Positions 43,987 through 52,726 are shown, counted from the first letter of the stretch. The stretch: 64,000 nt of DNA from Mycobacterium numidiamassiliense (GCF_900157365.1 NZ_FUEZ01000004.1:4184966-4248965), one strand, 5' to 3'. Notes: generated by a model from the sequence alone, not told the origin. A program made the numbers and translations.

Positions 43987-44484
43987 TCAGCCGACCGGCG
44001 CGATGAGGGTCTGGCCCGCCGACAATGCTGGCGAATTCAGGTCGTTGAGTTCGCGGATGCGCTCGGTCACCTGGCGGGTCGGCGCGTCGGGCGCGACCCG
44101 GTGAGCGACGTCCTGGAGCGACTCGCCCGGTTCGACGCGCACGACGGCGAGCCTGTCGGGCACGGCGGCGGCGGCCGAGTTGCCCGAGTCGCCGTTGGCC
44201 ACCTCGCCCAGGTTTGCGACCAGACCCAGCCACAGGGTGATGACTCCGGCGAGCAGGGCCAGCCCCAGCGTGGTCACCAGCGGGACGGGGCGCCGGCGAT
44301 GCGGTGCCGACGACATCGCGACGCCGGTGCCCCGGTAGCGCGTCCGCAGGTCAGCCGGCCGGGCCGGCCCAGGCCGGCGGGACCGCACGACACGTTCGCG
44401 GTCGTAGCGGGGCTCGGGCGCGAGCGGGCTGATCGGCCGCCGGGCGTCGCTGGTACGCCGCGAGACGGTGTGAATGATTGTCAT
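43987..44484 (-). CDS. chiZ: LysM-domain cell wall hydrolase ChiZ (Rv2719c type)
   Basis: 165 residues: Arg/Pro-rich cytoplasmic segment (1-65), one membrane helix (~68-91), and an extracytoplasmic LysM peptidoglycan-binding domain (~113-162). Rv2719c/ChiZ is a damage-induced cell-wall hydrolase that affects division. GGAGG lies upstream of the ATG. Divergent from lexA; a RecA-independent-type motif lies at 44585-44606. Confidence 0.92.
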   Translation of the reverse strand: MTIIHTVSRRTSDARRPISPLAPEPRYDRERVVRSRRPGPARPADLRTRYRGTGVAMSSAPHRRRPVPLVTTLGLALLAGVITLWLGLVANLGEVANGDSGNSAAAAVPDRLAVVRVEPGESLQDVAHRVAPDAPTRQVTERIRELNDLNSPALSAGQTLIAPVG

Positions 44485-44584
44485 GTGCGTTCCTCCGGTC
44501 GGCTATCAATCGCTCGTGTGTTCGACAGTAATCGCTCGTGTGTTCGATACCGAACATTTGAGCGAAGCGTGTCGCACACGTCGA

Positions 44585-44606
44585 ACGGTAGGCCATGCCA
44601 CCGACA
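44585..44606 (-). promoter_or_regulatory. RecA-independent DNA-damage (PafBC-type) promoter of chiZ
   Basis: On the minus strand TGTCGGTG (44606-44599), 8 nt, then TACCGT (44590-44585) fits the motif TTGTCGGTG-N8-TANNNT known for the RecA-independent damage promoters of mycobacteria. Transcription would begin near 44578, about 94 nt before the chiZ start. Confidence 0.7.
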
Positions 44607-44729
44607 GAACTGGATGGGTCACCAGGACTGTCATGCAGCGCGAATACCCGATCTCCTGAAAAGTTACACACGTGTGATTCAACTGCTACAGGGTCTTTCG
44701 GCCCCATTCCACACTTCGCGACACGCTAG

Positions 44730-44745
44730 TCGAACACATGTTTGA
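44730..44745 (+). promoter_or_regulatory. LexA (SOS) box of lexA
   Basis: TCGAACACATGTTTGA matches the mycobacterial SOS box TCGAAC-N4-GTTCGA with one mismatch. It overlaps the likely -35 element of lexA (TTGATT, 44742-44747), so bound LexA would block polymerase: autoregulation. Confidence 0.9.
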
Positions 44746-44770
44746 TTCTCGCGTCCGGGGCGGCTACATT
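44742..44770 (+). promoter_or_regulatory. Core promoter of lexA
   Basis: TTGATT (44742-44747), 17-nt spacer, TACATT (44765-44770). The -10 box ends 7 nt before the lexA ATG at 44778, implying a leaderless mRNA. Confidence 0.65.
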
Positions 44771-44777
44771 CAGTGCC

Positions 44778-45482
44778 ATGAGCGACAGCAAAGACACCTC
44801 AGGCGCCGGCGCGCACAGCCGGCTGCATTCCGTGGATTCATCGCTTACCGAGCGGCAACGCACCATCCTCAACGTCATTCGTGAGTCGGTGACCACGCGT
44901 GGTTACCCACCCAGCATCAGGGAGATCGGCGACGCCGTAGGCCTGACGTCCACCTCGTCGGTGGCTCACCAGCTGCGCACTCTCGAGCGCAAGGGGTATC
45001 TGCGCCGCGACCCGAACCGCCCCCGCGCCGTCGATGTCCGCGGGGCCGACGACCATGCGGCGCCGGCGGCACCGGCGACCGACGTCGCTGGCTCAGACGC
45101 CCTGCCGGAGCCCGCCTTCGTCCCGGTGCTCGGGCGCATCGCGGCCGGTGGACCGATCCTGGCCGAGGAGGCCGTCGAGGAAGTCTTCCCGCTGCCGCGC
45201 GAATTGGTCGGCGAGGGCGAGTTGTTTCTGCTCAAGGTGGTCGGCGAGTCGATGATCGAAGCCGCGATCTGCGACGGCGACTGGGTGGTGGTGCGCCAGC
45301 AGAATGTCGCCGACAACGGCGATATCGTCGCGGCCATGCTCGACGGCGAGGCCACCGTCAAGACCTTCAAACGCGCGGGTGGTCAGGTGTGGCTGATGCC
45401 GCACAATCCCGCGTTCGATCCCATTCCCGGGAACGAGGCGACCGTGCTCGGCAAGGTCGTCACCGTGATTCGCAAGGTGTAA
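44778..45482 (+). CDS. lexA: SOS repressor LexA
   Basis: 234 residues. N-terminal winged helix (PSIREIGDAVGLTSTSSVAH), then the self-cleaving S24 peptidase domain with cleavage site A123-G124, catalytic S158 (GESM) and K195 (EATVKTF). Represses SOS genes until RecA filaments stimulate its cleavage. ATG 44778 is chosen because an upstream ATG in frame overlaps the SOS box and promoter. Confidence 0.97.
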   Translation: MSDSKDTSGAGAHSRLHSVDSSLTERQRTILNVIRESVTTRGYPPSIREIGDAVGLTSTSSVAHQLRTLERKGYLRRDPNRPRAVDVRGADDHAAPAAPATDVAGSDALPEPAFVPVLGRIAAGGPILAEEAVEEVFPLPRELVGEGELFLLKVVGESMIEAAICDGDWVVVRQQNVADNGDIVAAMLDGEATVKTFKRAGGQVWLMPHNPAFDPIPGNEATVLGKVVTVIRKV

Positions 45483-45486
45483 CGGC

Positions 45487-47733
45487 TTAGTCGGCCTTCA
45501 CAAAGCCGTTTGCCAGCGCGGCTTCCTCGCTGGACAGCCAGATTTCGGCAAGCGTGTCGTGGTAGAGGTCGCTGTCGGGGGTGTAGTAGAGCCCGAAGCG
45601 TGGGCTGGCCTTGATGGGATATCCGTCGGGCATCTGGTACGGGTCGTCCAGCGGCAGGTGAATTGTCGGGCGACCAGCGGGGGCGAACGCCCCGAATGGT
45701 GCCGCCTCGGCGACTTCGGAATCGTCGTCGCCATCGGCAGCCGCGTGCCGGGCTGCGTGGCGCCCGAGTCTCGGGTTGGCTGCGGCCGCGGCGATGGCAC
45801 CCGGACCCGCGACGTCCGGCGGCGTGTGCGGTACGGCTACATCCGGGAAGGCAGCATCCTCCTCGGCGGCGTCGGGATAGGCCGACTCCGGATAGCCGGC
45901 ATCGGCGGCCTCGACATCCTCGTAATCGTCGTGTGGGCCCGCGGCCTCCGCGCCCGGATAAGCGGCCTCGGGGTATCCGGCGTCGGAAATATCCTCGGGA
46001 TAGCCGGCTTCCGGGTAGGAGTCGTCCGGGTAGACGTCCTGTTGGCCGGCATCGGGATACCCGGCTTCGGCCAGCGCTTCGGGCGTGACGACCGGGAAGG
46101 AATCGGTGTCGACCGCGTCGGGATCGTCGTCCTCGGGGGGCTCGATGCCACCGTATTCGGCTCCGGCCCAACCACCTTCGGCAAGGTCGGCGGATTCGGG
46201 TGTCGACGGCCAGCCCATGTGCGGCGCGGACGGCGCATCCTCCGGCGGATGCTCCGACGAGTCAAATCGGTAGTGCTCGGTAGCGGCTTCGGTGTAGTCC
46301 GGGCCCCACCGGGGTTCGCCGCCGTCGTCGTAGCCGCCGTCGTCCACGTCGTGCTCGAGCTCGAAGGGGACGGCGCCCCGGCGCGCACGGCGCCGGCTCC
46401 ACCGCAACGCCAGGAACACCGACAGGGCGATCAGGATCAGCAGCGGGATGATCGCCAGCAGATACCACCAGTGGAAAACGAAGCCCGCGGGGTGCGACGG
46501 CATCGCCGAACCGCTCGGCTGGTTCTGGCCCGCGACCTGCAGGCCGGACAATAGCGGCGCCAAGTTGGCCGGGTCGGTGCTGAAGGTGTTCTTCGCCCTG
46601 TTCCACGAGATCTTGCCGCCGGTGAACTTCTGCGAGACCACGTCGTCGTCGACCGTCTGATCACTGACCGGCGCGCCGAGCTTGCCGCTGGCACCGCGGA
46701 GCTTGTCCCACGCGGCCTTCATTGCGCCGCGCACGACGAACGCGCCGTGGTCAGAAGTCCAGAAGATCACCGGCTTGTCGGCCCCGGAGAACGCGCACAC
46801 CCGGCTGCCCGGGCCGATACCGCCGTCGGACTCGGTGGTGGTCGGGAAGCCCAAGTCGCTGCTTACCGGCCCGCCGAGGGCCTCGTACTTGGCCAGGATG
46901 TCGTTCTCGATGGCGTTCGCGCCGGTCGCCGGGCTGAAAAACACCTTGCCGCCGGCGAAGTTCTGGGCAATCCCGTCGCCGCCGATGGGATATTGACCGC
47001 CTTGCTTGGCGCCCAGCGGACCGTTGCCGCCGCCCGCTGCCCGCCAGGCCATGTTGATGGCGGCGGCCGGATCGATCGCCACCTGCAGGCCCTTCAGCTG
47101 ATCGGCCAAGGCGGGCGGATCGGTGGTGAAATCTTTGGTTTTTCTGTTCCAGGAAATCTGGCCGCCGCTGAACTTCTGCGAGGACACCTCGCCGTCGTAG
47201 GTCTCATCCCCGACCGGGGCGCCGAGCACGCCGCCCGAGCTGCCGAGCCGGTCCCAGGCCGCGTTCAGCGCGCCACGCACCACGTACGCGCCGTGGTCGG
47301 GCGTCCAGAAAATCACCGGTTTATCGCTGGCCGAGAAAGTGGCTACACGGCTGTCGGGCCCCGCCAATCCCGGGACTTCATTAATGGTCGGGAACCCGAG
47401 GTCGCTGCCGGCCGGACCGCCCAGCATCTCGTACTTGTCGAGAATCGGCCCGAAAATGAATCTGGCTCCGGTAGCCGGAGTGAAGAACATCTTGCCGCCG
47501 TCGAAATCCAGCTCGAAACCGTCGCCGGCGGGGTAGACGTCACCCTTCCTGGGGCCGAGCGGGGAGGTGTCACCACCGGCTTTGGTCCATTCGGCCATCA
47601 TGGCCGCCTCGGCGTCGCCGATCGGGGATGCCGAGGCGACAGGCGCCAGCAATACGACGGCCACAGCTGTGGTCGCCAAGCTGACCAGCGCTCGCCCAAC
47701 GAGCGTGCGCAGTCGACCTACCTGCCCGTTCAC
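45487..47733 (-). CDS. LGFP-repeat membrane-anchored surface protein
   Basis: 748 residues, matching Rv2721c (699). Signal peptide with VSLATTAVAVVLLAPVASASP. The extracytoplasmic part has two tandem ~190-residue blocks, each with a full LGFP unit (GKMFFTPATGARF...SDLGFP) and a second unit (LGAPV.D...SQKF.GG.ISWN). A membrane helix lies at ~433-458 (WWYLLAIIPLLILIALSVFL). The cytoplasmic tail is ~290 residues, acidic, with many (A/D)GYPE/YPDA repeats, ending in a conserved PRFGLYYTPDSDLYHD segment. LGFP repeats are linked to the mycolyl-arabinogalactan layer. GTG start; a longer frame upstream is not needed. Confidence 0.85.
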   Translation of the reverse strand: MNGQVGRLRTLVGRALVSLATTAVAVVLLAPVASASPIGDAEAAMMAEWTKAGGDTSPLGPRKGDVYPAGDGFELDFDGGKMFFTPATGARFIFGPILDKYEMLGGPAGSDLGFPTINEVPGLAGPDSRVATFSASDKPVIFWTPDHGAYVVRGALNAAWDRLGSSGGVLGAPVGDETYDGEVSSQKFSGGQISWNRKTKDFTTDPPALADQLKGLQVAIDPAAAINMAWRAAGGGNGPLGAKQGGQYPIGGDGIAQNFAGGKVFFSPATGANAIENDILAKYEALGGPVSSDLGFPTTTESDGGIGPGSRVCAFSGADKPVIFWTSDHGAFVVRGAMKAAWDKLRGASGKLGAPVSDQTVDDDVVSQKFTGGKISWNRAKNTFSTDPANLAPLLSGLQVAGQNQPSGSAMPSHPAGFVFHWWYLLAIIPLLILIALSVFLALRWSRRRARRGAVPFELEHDVDDGGYDDGGEPRWGPDYTEAATEHYRFDSSEHPPEDAPSAPHMGWPSTPESADLAEGGWAGAEYGGIEPPEDDDPDAVDTDSFPVVTPEALAEAGYPDAGQQDVYPDDSYPEAGYPEDISDAGYPEAAYPGAEAAGPHDDYEDVEAADAGYPESAYPDAAEEDAAFPDVAVPHTPPDVAGPGAIAAAAANPRLGRHAARHAAADGDDDSEVAEAAPFGAFAPAGRPTIHLPLDDPYQMPDGYPIKASPRFGLYYTPDSDLYHDTLAEIWLSSEEAALANGFVKAD

Positions 47734-48066
47734 CCAGCCTCCCAGCCGACGGAGATGCCCCAATCTGTGGCCATATTCATGCCCCGCGGACCCCGCGAAA
47801 AGTTGATACCCCCACCCTGGGTTACCAACCTGGCTCGATTCCGTGTTGTTATCGCGGGCTCGCATAACTTTGCTCCAGCGAACGAAGAATACGAAGTGGA
47901 ACAGAAAATTTTACGAAAATGGATACCGGTCCGATGTCGAAATGATGCAAGACCACGTTGAGATTGCGCAGTCGACATGCGTAAAACGCATGCGCCGACG
48001 GTACGCGAGGCCATCATTTGATCGGCAATCTACCCGAACAAGCAGCCAATCACGGGGATTGACACT

Positions 48067-48085
48067 TTGCCGCGGACCGCGGCAA
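48067..48085 (-). terminator. Second hairpin downstream of fadE20
   Basis: Perfect 7-bp stem TTGCCGC / GCGGCAA with a 5-nt loop, 25 bp beyond the first hairpin in the direction of fadE20 transcription. No T-tract. Confidence 0.4.
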
Positions 48086-48109
48086 CCAGGCCGTGTGTCG
48101 ATGGCCGGT

Positions 48110-48137
48110 GCTACGCCGTTGCCGTCAGCGGCGTAGC
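48110..48137 (-). terminator. Hairpin terminator after fadE20
   Basis: Perfect 9-bp stem GCTACGCCG / CGGCGTAGC with a 10-nt loop, 34 bp after the fadE20 stop. Lacks a T-run; probably a mycobacterial I-shaped terminator. Confidence 0.6.
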
Positions 48138-48170
48138 GACCCCTCGGTCGTTGCGCGACAGCAAAATTGG

Positions 48171-49331
48171 CTAGACCCCAAGGCTGCGACCGATGATCTC
48201 TTTCATGATTTCGGTCGTGCCGCCGTAGATCGTCTGCACCCGCGCATCGAGATAGGCACGGGCAACCGGGTATTCGCGCATGTAGCCGTAACCGCCGTGC
48301 AACTGCAGGCAGCGGTCGATCAAGTGCACCTGCTTTTCGGTGGAGTACCACTTGGCCATCGCGGCCTGCTCGGCGGTGAGTTTGCCCTCCAGGTGAAGCG
48401 CGATGAAGTTGTCGACCATGATGCGCACCAGGGTGGCCTCGGTGGCCAGCTCGGCCAGGACGAATCGGCTGTTCTGGAAGCTGCCGATCGGCTTGCCAAA
48501 GGCCTTGCGCTCCTTGGTGTACTGCAGCGTCTGCTCCAGCACGCTCTCCATCGATGCGGCCGCCATGATGGCGATGTTGATCCGCTCCTGTGGCAGGTTC
48601 CGCATCAGGTAGATGAACCCCTGCCCCTCCTCGCCGAGCAGGTTTTCGGCCGGCACGTGCACGTCAGTGAAGGACAGTTCGGCGGTGTCCTGGGCGTCCA
48701 GCCCGATCTTGTCGAGATGGCGTCCGCGCTCGAATCCGGCCATGCCGCGTTCGACGACGAGCAGCGAAAACCCTTGAGCGCCTTTGTCCGGATCGGTCTG
48801 GGCGACCACGATCACCAGATCCGAGTTGATCCCGTTGGTGATGAACGTCTTTGCCCCGTTCAGCACGTAGTGATCACCCTGCTTGATCGCCCGCGTCTTG
48901 ATGCCCTGCAGATCGCTGCCCGTTCCCGGCTCGGTCATCGCAATCGCGGTGATCAGCTCTCCGGTGCAGAACTTGGGCAGCCAGCGCTGCTTCTGCTCCT
49001 CGGTCGTCAGCGACAGCAGGTAGGGCGCCACGATGTCGTTGTGCAAGCCGAATCCGATGCCGTTGTAGCGTCCGGCGGCGGTTTCCTCGCTGACGATGGT
49101 GTTGTACCGGAAGTCGGGATTGCCGCCGCCGCCGTACTCCTCGGGCACTGCCATGCCCAGGAAGCCCTGCTTGCCTGCCTCGAGCCAGACGCCACGGTCG
49201 ACGATTTTCGCCTTGTCCCATTCGTCGTGGTGGGGCGCGACGTGGCGCTCCAGGAAGGCGCGGTAGGACTCGCGGAACAACTCGTGCTCAGGCTCAAACA
49301 GGGTGCGCTGGTACTTGACGGCACTGCTCAT
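48171..49331 (-). CDS. fadE20: Acyl-CoA dehydrogenase FadE20
   Basis: 386 residues, the same as H37Rv FadE20 (Rv2724c). FAD and substrate motifs include AIAMTEPGTGSDLQGIKT and the C-terminal signature QLHGGYGYMREYPVARAYLD. The Glu in IYGGTTEIMKEII corresponds to the acyl-CoA dehydrogenase C-terminal helix. Catalyses alpha,beta-dehydrogenation of an acyl-CoA; chain length unknown. GGAGG precedes the ATG. A palindromic operator lies 41 bp upstream, so a TetR-type regulator probably controls it. Confidence 0.94.
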   Translation of the reverse strand: MSSAVKYQRTLFEPEHELFRESYRAFLERHVAPHHDEWDKAKIVDRGVWLEAGKQGFLGMAVPEEYGGGGNPDFRYNTIVSEETAAGRYNGIGFGLHNDIVAPYLLSLTTEEQKQRWLPKFCTGELITAIAMTEPGTGSDLQGIKTRAIKQGDHYVLNGAKTFITNGINSDLVIVVAQTDPDKGAQGFSLLVVERGMAGFERGRHLDKIGLDAQDTAELSFTDVHVPAENLLGEEGQGFIYLMRNLPQERINIAIMAAASMESVLEQTLQYTKERKAFGKPIGSFQNSRFVLAELATEATLVRIMVDNFIALHLEGKLTAEQAAMAKWYSTEKQVHLIDRCLQLHGGYGYMREYPVARAYLDARVQTIYGGTTEIMKEIIGRSLGV

Positions 49332-49371
49332 GGATGACCTCCGGCGAATGGATTCTGCCGCCCAAACATAT

Positions 49372-49389
49372 ACCAACCAGACGGTTGGT
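49372..49389 (-). promoter_or_regulatory. TetR-type palindromic operator upstream of fadE20
   Basis: ACCAACC-AGAC-GGTTGGT, a perfect 7-bp inverted repeat with 4-nt spacer, lies 41 bp before the fadE20 ATG. It does not match the remembered KstR or KstR2 consensus, but is the shape of operators for other TetR repressors of acyl-CoA genes. Confidence 0.65.
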
Positions 49390-49428
49390 CGGCAGCCGGG
49401 CGGGTCAGCCGGGGTCGCGTCGCGACGT

Positions 49429-50880
49429 CTAGGTGGTCTGCCCGTTGGCGGTGGAAAAGTCCCGCAGGCTGGCAGCCAGCGCCACCGAGACCCGCGCCCG
49501 CAGCCGGGTGCCCTCCGGGTTGTGCTCCTCCTGCTGGACGCGCCCGTCCGCATGCACCCGGGCCACCAGATCGCCGCGGTCGTACGGGATCAGCACGTCG
49601 ACGGCCGTGTCGGTGGGGACGGCGAGTTCGGCCATGCGGCGGCGCAATCGGTCGATGCCTTCGCCGGTGTGCGCCGAGACGAAGACCGCCCCGGGAAGCG
49701 CGTGACGCAGCTTGGCCAGTGCCAGATCCCCCGCCGCGTCAACCTTGTTGACCACCAGCAGCTCGGGCGGCGGCTCGGCGTCGCGGTCGGCCTTGTAGTC
49801 GGCAAAGACCTCCGAGACCACCTGCCGCACGGCGTTGATCTGGGCCAGCGGGTTGACGTCGGATCCGTCGACGACGTGCACCAGCAGCTCCGCATCGACG
49901 ACTTCCTCCAGCGTGGAACGGAATGCCTCGACGAGCTGGGTGGGCAGGTGGCGCACGAAGCCGACGGTATCGGTGAGCACGTACGGGCGTCCGTCCTCGA
50001 ACGCCGCGCGACGGGTAGTCGGTTCCAGGGTGGCGAACAACGCGTCCTGCACCAGCACCCCTGCTCCGGTCAGCGCGTTGAGCAGGCTGGACTTGCCGGC
50101 GTTGGTGTAGCCGACGATGGCGATCGACGGCAGGTCGCTTTCCAACCGTCGGCTGCGCTGGGTGTCGCGGACCTGCTTCATGTCCTTGATCTCGCGGCGC
50201 AGCTTGGACATCCGCTCACGGATGCGGCGCCGGTCGGTCTCGATCTTGGTCTCACCGGGTCCGCGGGTGCCCACACCGCCGCCGCTGCCGCCCGCGCCGC
50301 CGCCCTGCCGGGACATCGACTCACCCCAGCCGCGCAGCCGCGGCAGCATGTACTCCATCTGCGCCAGCGACACCTGCGCCTTGCCTTCCCGGCTGGTGGC
50401 ATGCTGAGCGAAGATGTCCAAGATCAGCGCGGTGCGGTCGATGACCTTGACCTTGACGACTTTCTCCAAAGCGTTCAGCTGGGCGGGCGACAGTTCGCCG
50501 TCGAAAATCACGGTGTCGGCGCCGGTCGCCCGGACCACGTCGCGCAGTTCGGCAGCCTTGCCCGAGCCGATATAGGTCGACGGGTCGGGCCGGTCGCGGC
50601 GCTGGATCAGCCCCTCGAGGACCTCCGAGCCTGCGGTCTCGGCCAGCGCGGCCAGCTCGGCCATGCTCGCTTGGTTGTCGGCTGCGCTGCCCTCGGTCCA
50701 GACGCCGACTAGCACGACGCGTTCCAGCCGCAGCTGGCGGTATTCGACCTCGGAGACGTCGGTGAGTTCGGTCGACAGCCCGGCGACGCGGCGCAGGGCC
50801 TCGCGGTCTTCGAGAGCGAGTTCACCGACGCTGGGCGTCGGGTCGATAGGGCCCGGGTCGGGCGAATCAGGAAAAGTCAT
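49429..50880 (-). CDS. hflX: GTPase HflX
   Basis: 483 residues. N-terminal HflX domain (GSGKAAELRDVVRATGADTVIFDGEL), a coiled and Gly-rich linker (SRQGGGAGGSGGGVGTRGPGETKIETD) and a G domain with G1 GYTNAGKSS, DTVGFVRHLP and NKVD. HflX binds and splits stalled 70S ribosomes. ATG chosen to give MTFPDSPDPG; the frame extends 7 codons further. Matches Rv2725c. Confidence 0.94.
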   Translation of the reverse strand: MTFPDSPDPGPIDPTPSVGELALEDREALRRVAGLSTELTDVSEVEYRQLRLERVVLVGVWTEGSAADNQASMAELAALAETAGSEVLEGLIQRRDRPDPSTYIGSGKAAELRDVVRATGADTVIFDGELSPAQLNALEKVVKVKVIDRTALILDIFAQHATSREGKAQVSLAQMEYMLPRLRGWGESMSRQGGGAGGSGGGVGTRGPGETKIETDRRRIRERMSKLRREIKDMKQVRDTQRSRRLESDLPSIAIVGYTNAGKSSLLNALTGAGVLVQDALFATLEPTTRRAAFEDGRPYVLTDTVGFVRHLPTQLVEAFRSTLEEVVDAELLVHVVDGSDVNPLAQINAVRQVVSEVFADYKADRDAEPPPELLVVNKVDAAGDLALAKLRHALPGAVFVSAHTGEGIDRLRRRMAELAVPTDTAVDVLIPYDRGDLVARVHADGRVQQEEHNPEGTRLRARVSVALAASLRDFSTANGQTT

Positions 50881-50925
50881 AACCACTTTCGATGGTGGCA
50901 TGCCGCGGGCGGCGATGCATCTGAA

Positions 50926-51792
50926 TTACAGCGCGCTCCACCACGCCTCGGCGATCTCACCGCGGGCCACCAACACCGACGGCCCCCGCAAGTAGCTGGT
51001 GGCGTCGGTGACGGTGACGGTGACGTCGCCGCCGGGCACCCGCACGATCAGGGTTCCGGTGTCGGCCCCGGTTTCGGCCAGCGCCGCCACCGCGGCCGCG
51101 ACGGTTCCAGTACCGCAGGAGCGGGTTTCGCCGACTCCACGCTCGTGCACCCGCATGTGGACCAACCCGGCGACCGGCGCGGTGAGCACTTCCACATTGG
51201 CCCCGTCCGGGAATTGCGCGCGGTCGAAGTGCACCGGCGCCGCGACGTCCAGGGCCGCGAGCTCATCGACGCTCAGCTGCGCGTCAACGCACGCCAGGTG
51301 TGGGTTGCCCACGTCGACCGCCAGCCCGGTGAACCGCCGTCCACCGATCACGGCCTCCCCCGCGCCCAGCCGGTTGGCCTTGCCCATGTCGACCGTGACG
51401 TCCGCGTTGGTCGCATCGACGTGGTGCAGGGCGACCAGCCGCGGGCCGGCCAGCGACCCGACGACGAACTCGTCGCGGGTCTCCATGCCGCTGGCCCGCA
51501 GGTAGTGCGCGAACACCCGCACGCCGTTGCCGCACATCTGCGCGGTCGACCCGTCGGCGTTGCGGTAGTCCATGTACCAGTCGCCGGCGCTGACTCCGTC
51601 GGGCAGGCGGTCCAGCACCCCGGCCGTCTTCGCGGCGCCCGCGGTGGTGACACGCAGCACCCCGTCGGCGCCCACTCCGCGGCGCCGGTCGCACAGCGCG
51701 GCCACCCGGCCGGCGGTCAGCCGCAGGTCGGCGTCGATGTCGGGCAGCAGCACGAAGTCGTTCTGGGTGCCGTGGCCCTTGGCGAAGATCAC
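50926..51792 (-). CDS. dapF: Diaminopimelate epimerase DapF
   Basis: 288 residues. Converts LL- to meso-diaminopimelate for lysine and peptidoglycan. Both catalytic cysteines are present: C87 (AQMCGNGVR) and C226 (TRSCGTGTV). GTG 51792 starts VIFAKGHGTQNDFV, right at the family start, and follows a TACTCT -10 box by 6 nt, so it may be transcribed separately as a leaderless mRNA even though the miaA stop is 4 bp away. Confidence 0.96.
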   Translation of the reverse strand: MIFAKGHGTQNDFVLLPDIDADLRLTAGRVAALCDRRRGVGADGVLRVTTAGAAKTAGVLDRLPDGVSAGDWYMDYRNADGSTAQMCGNGVRVFAHYLRASGMETRDEFVVGSLAGPRLVALHHVDATNADVTVDMGKANRLGAGEAVIGGRRFTGLAVDVGNPHLACVDAQLSVDELAALDVAAPVHFDRAQFPDGANVEVLTAPVAGLVHMRVHERGVGETRSCGTGTVAAAVAALAETGADTGTLIVRVPGGDVTVTVTDATSYLRGPSVLVARGEIAEAWWSAL

Positions 51793-51796
51793 CAGT

Positions 51797-52726
51797 TCAG
51801 AGTACGTGCCGCCACGCCAGCAAGGTGTCGTCGACCAGGCCGGCATCGCCGACGCCGAGCCATTGCACCCGGTGGTCGCGACGAAACCAGGAGCGCTGCC
51901 GTCGCACATAACGCCGGGTGCCCATGTACGTCAGCTCCCGCGCTTCACGCAGCCGATCGGCGTGCCCGCCGGCGTCCAGGGCTGCGAGCACCTGGGCGTA
52001 GCCCAGCGCGCGCGACGCGGTGACCCCGTCGCGCAGGCCCTCGCGCAGTAGCCCCTGCACCTCGTCGACCAGGCCCTGGTCGAACATGGCGTCCGTGCGC
52101 TTGGCCAATCTCTCGTCGAGAATTGTTGTGTCACAATCTAATCCGACGATAGCGGTGCCCCACCGCGGGGTGCCGACGCGTGGCGCGGAGGCGGCGAAGG
52201 GCTGTCCGGTGAGCTCGACTACCTCGAGTGCGCGCACTGTGCGGCGTCCGTCGGTAGGCAGGATCGCCGCCGCCGCGGCCGGGTCGCGGCGGGCCAGCTC
52301 GGCGTGCAGGTTGCCCACCCCGACCTCGGCGAGCCGCTCCTCCCAGCGCGCGCGAACCTCGGGATCGGTTGCGGGAAAAGACCAGTCGTCGAGCAGCGAT
52401 TGGACGTATAGCATCGAACCGCCGACCACGACCGGCACCGCGCCGCGGGCGGCGATCGCCTCGATGTCCGCGGCGGCGGCCTGCTGATAGCGGGCGACGG
52501 ACGCGGTCTCGGTGATGGTCAGGACGTCGAGCTGGTGATGCGGGATGCCGCGACGCTCGTCGATGGGCAGCTTGGCGGTGCCGATGTCCATGCCGCGATA
52601 CAGCTGCATCGCGTCGGCGTTGACGATCTCGGCGCCGACCCCTTCGCCGCTGAGCCGTTCGACGACGTCGAGCGCCAGCTGCGACTTGCCGGTGCCGGTG
52701 GGCCCGATGATCGCCAGCGGCCTCAT
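51797..52726 (-). CDS. miaA: tRNA dimethylallyltransferase MiaA
   Basis: 309 residues. P-loop GPTGTGKSQLAL at residue 9, ISOPENTENYL-transferase signature region NADAMQLYRGMDIGTAKLP and the C-terminal tRNA-binding RRYVRRQRSWFRRD. Adds the dimethylallyl group to A37 of tRNAs reading U-starting codons; MiaB, also in this window, then methylthiolates it. ATG overlaps the stop of the upstream gene (ATGA). Confidence 0.96.
   Translation of the reverse strand: MRPLAIIGPTGTGKSQLALDVVERLSGEGVGAEIVNADAMQLYRGMDIGTAKLPIDERRGIPHHQLDVLTITETASVARYQQAAAADIEAIAARGAVPVVVGGSMLYVQSLLDDWSFPATDPEVRARWEERLAEVGVGNLHAELARRDPAAAAAILPTDGRRTVRALEVVELTGQPFAASAPRVGTPRWGTAIVGLDCDTTILDERLAKRTDAMFDQGLVDEVQGLLREGLRDGVTASRALGYAQVLAALDAGGHADRLREARELTYMGTRRYVRRQRSWFRRDHRVQWLGVGDAGLVDDTLLAWRHVL

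Larger units (their letters stand above)
47734..48170. other. 437-bp intergenic region without a convincing gene
   Basis: Lies between the 5' end of the LGFP gene and the 3' end of fadE20. H37Rv has Rv2722 and the TerC-like Rv2723 at this place; no trace of them is recognisable. Part of it (about 47870-47950) is AT-rich. Two hairpins near 48067 and 48110 are listed separately. A 97-codon + strand frame lacks homology and codon bias and is not called. Confidence 0.6.

Noticed and set aside
44742..44777. lexA start at 44742
   Set aside because: That start codon lies inside the SOS box and the -35 element; the start at 44778 is used.
47843..48136. 97-codon + strand ORF in the gap before fadE20
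   Set aside because: No homology, poor codon bias, overlaps two hairpins, and no ribosome site.
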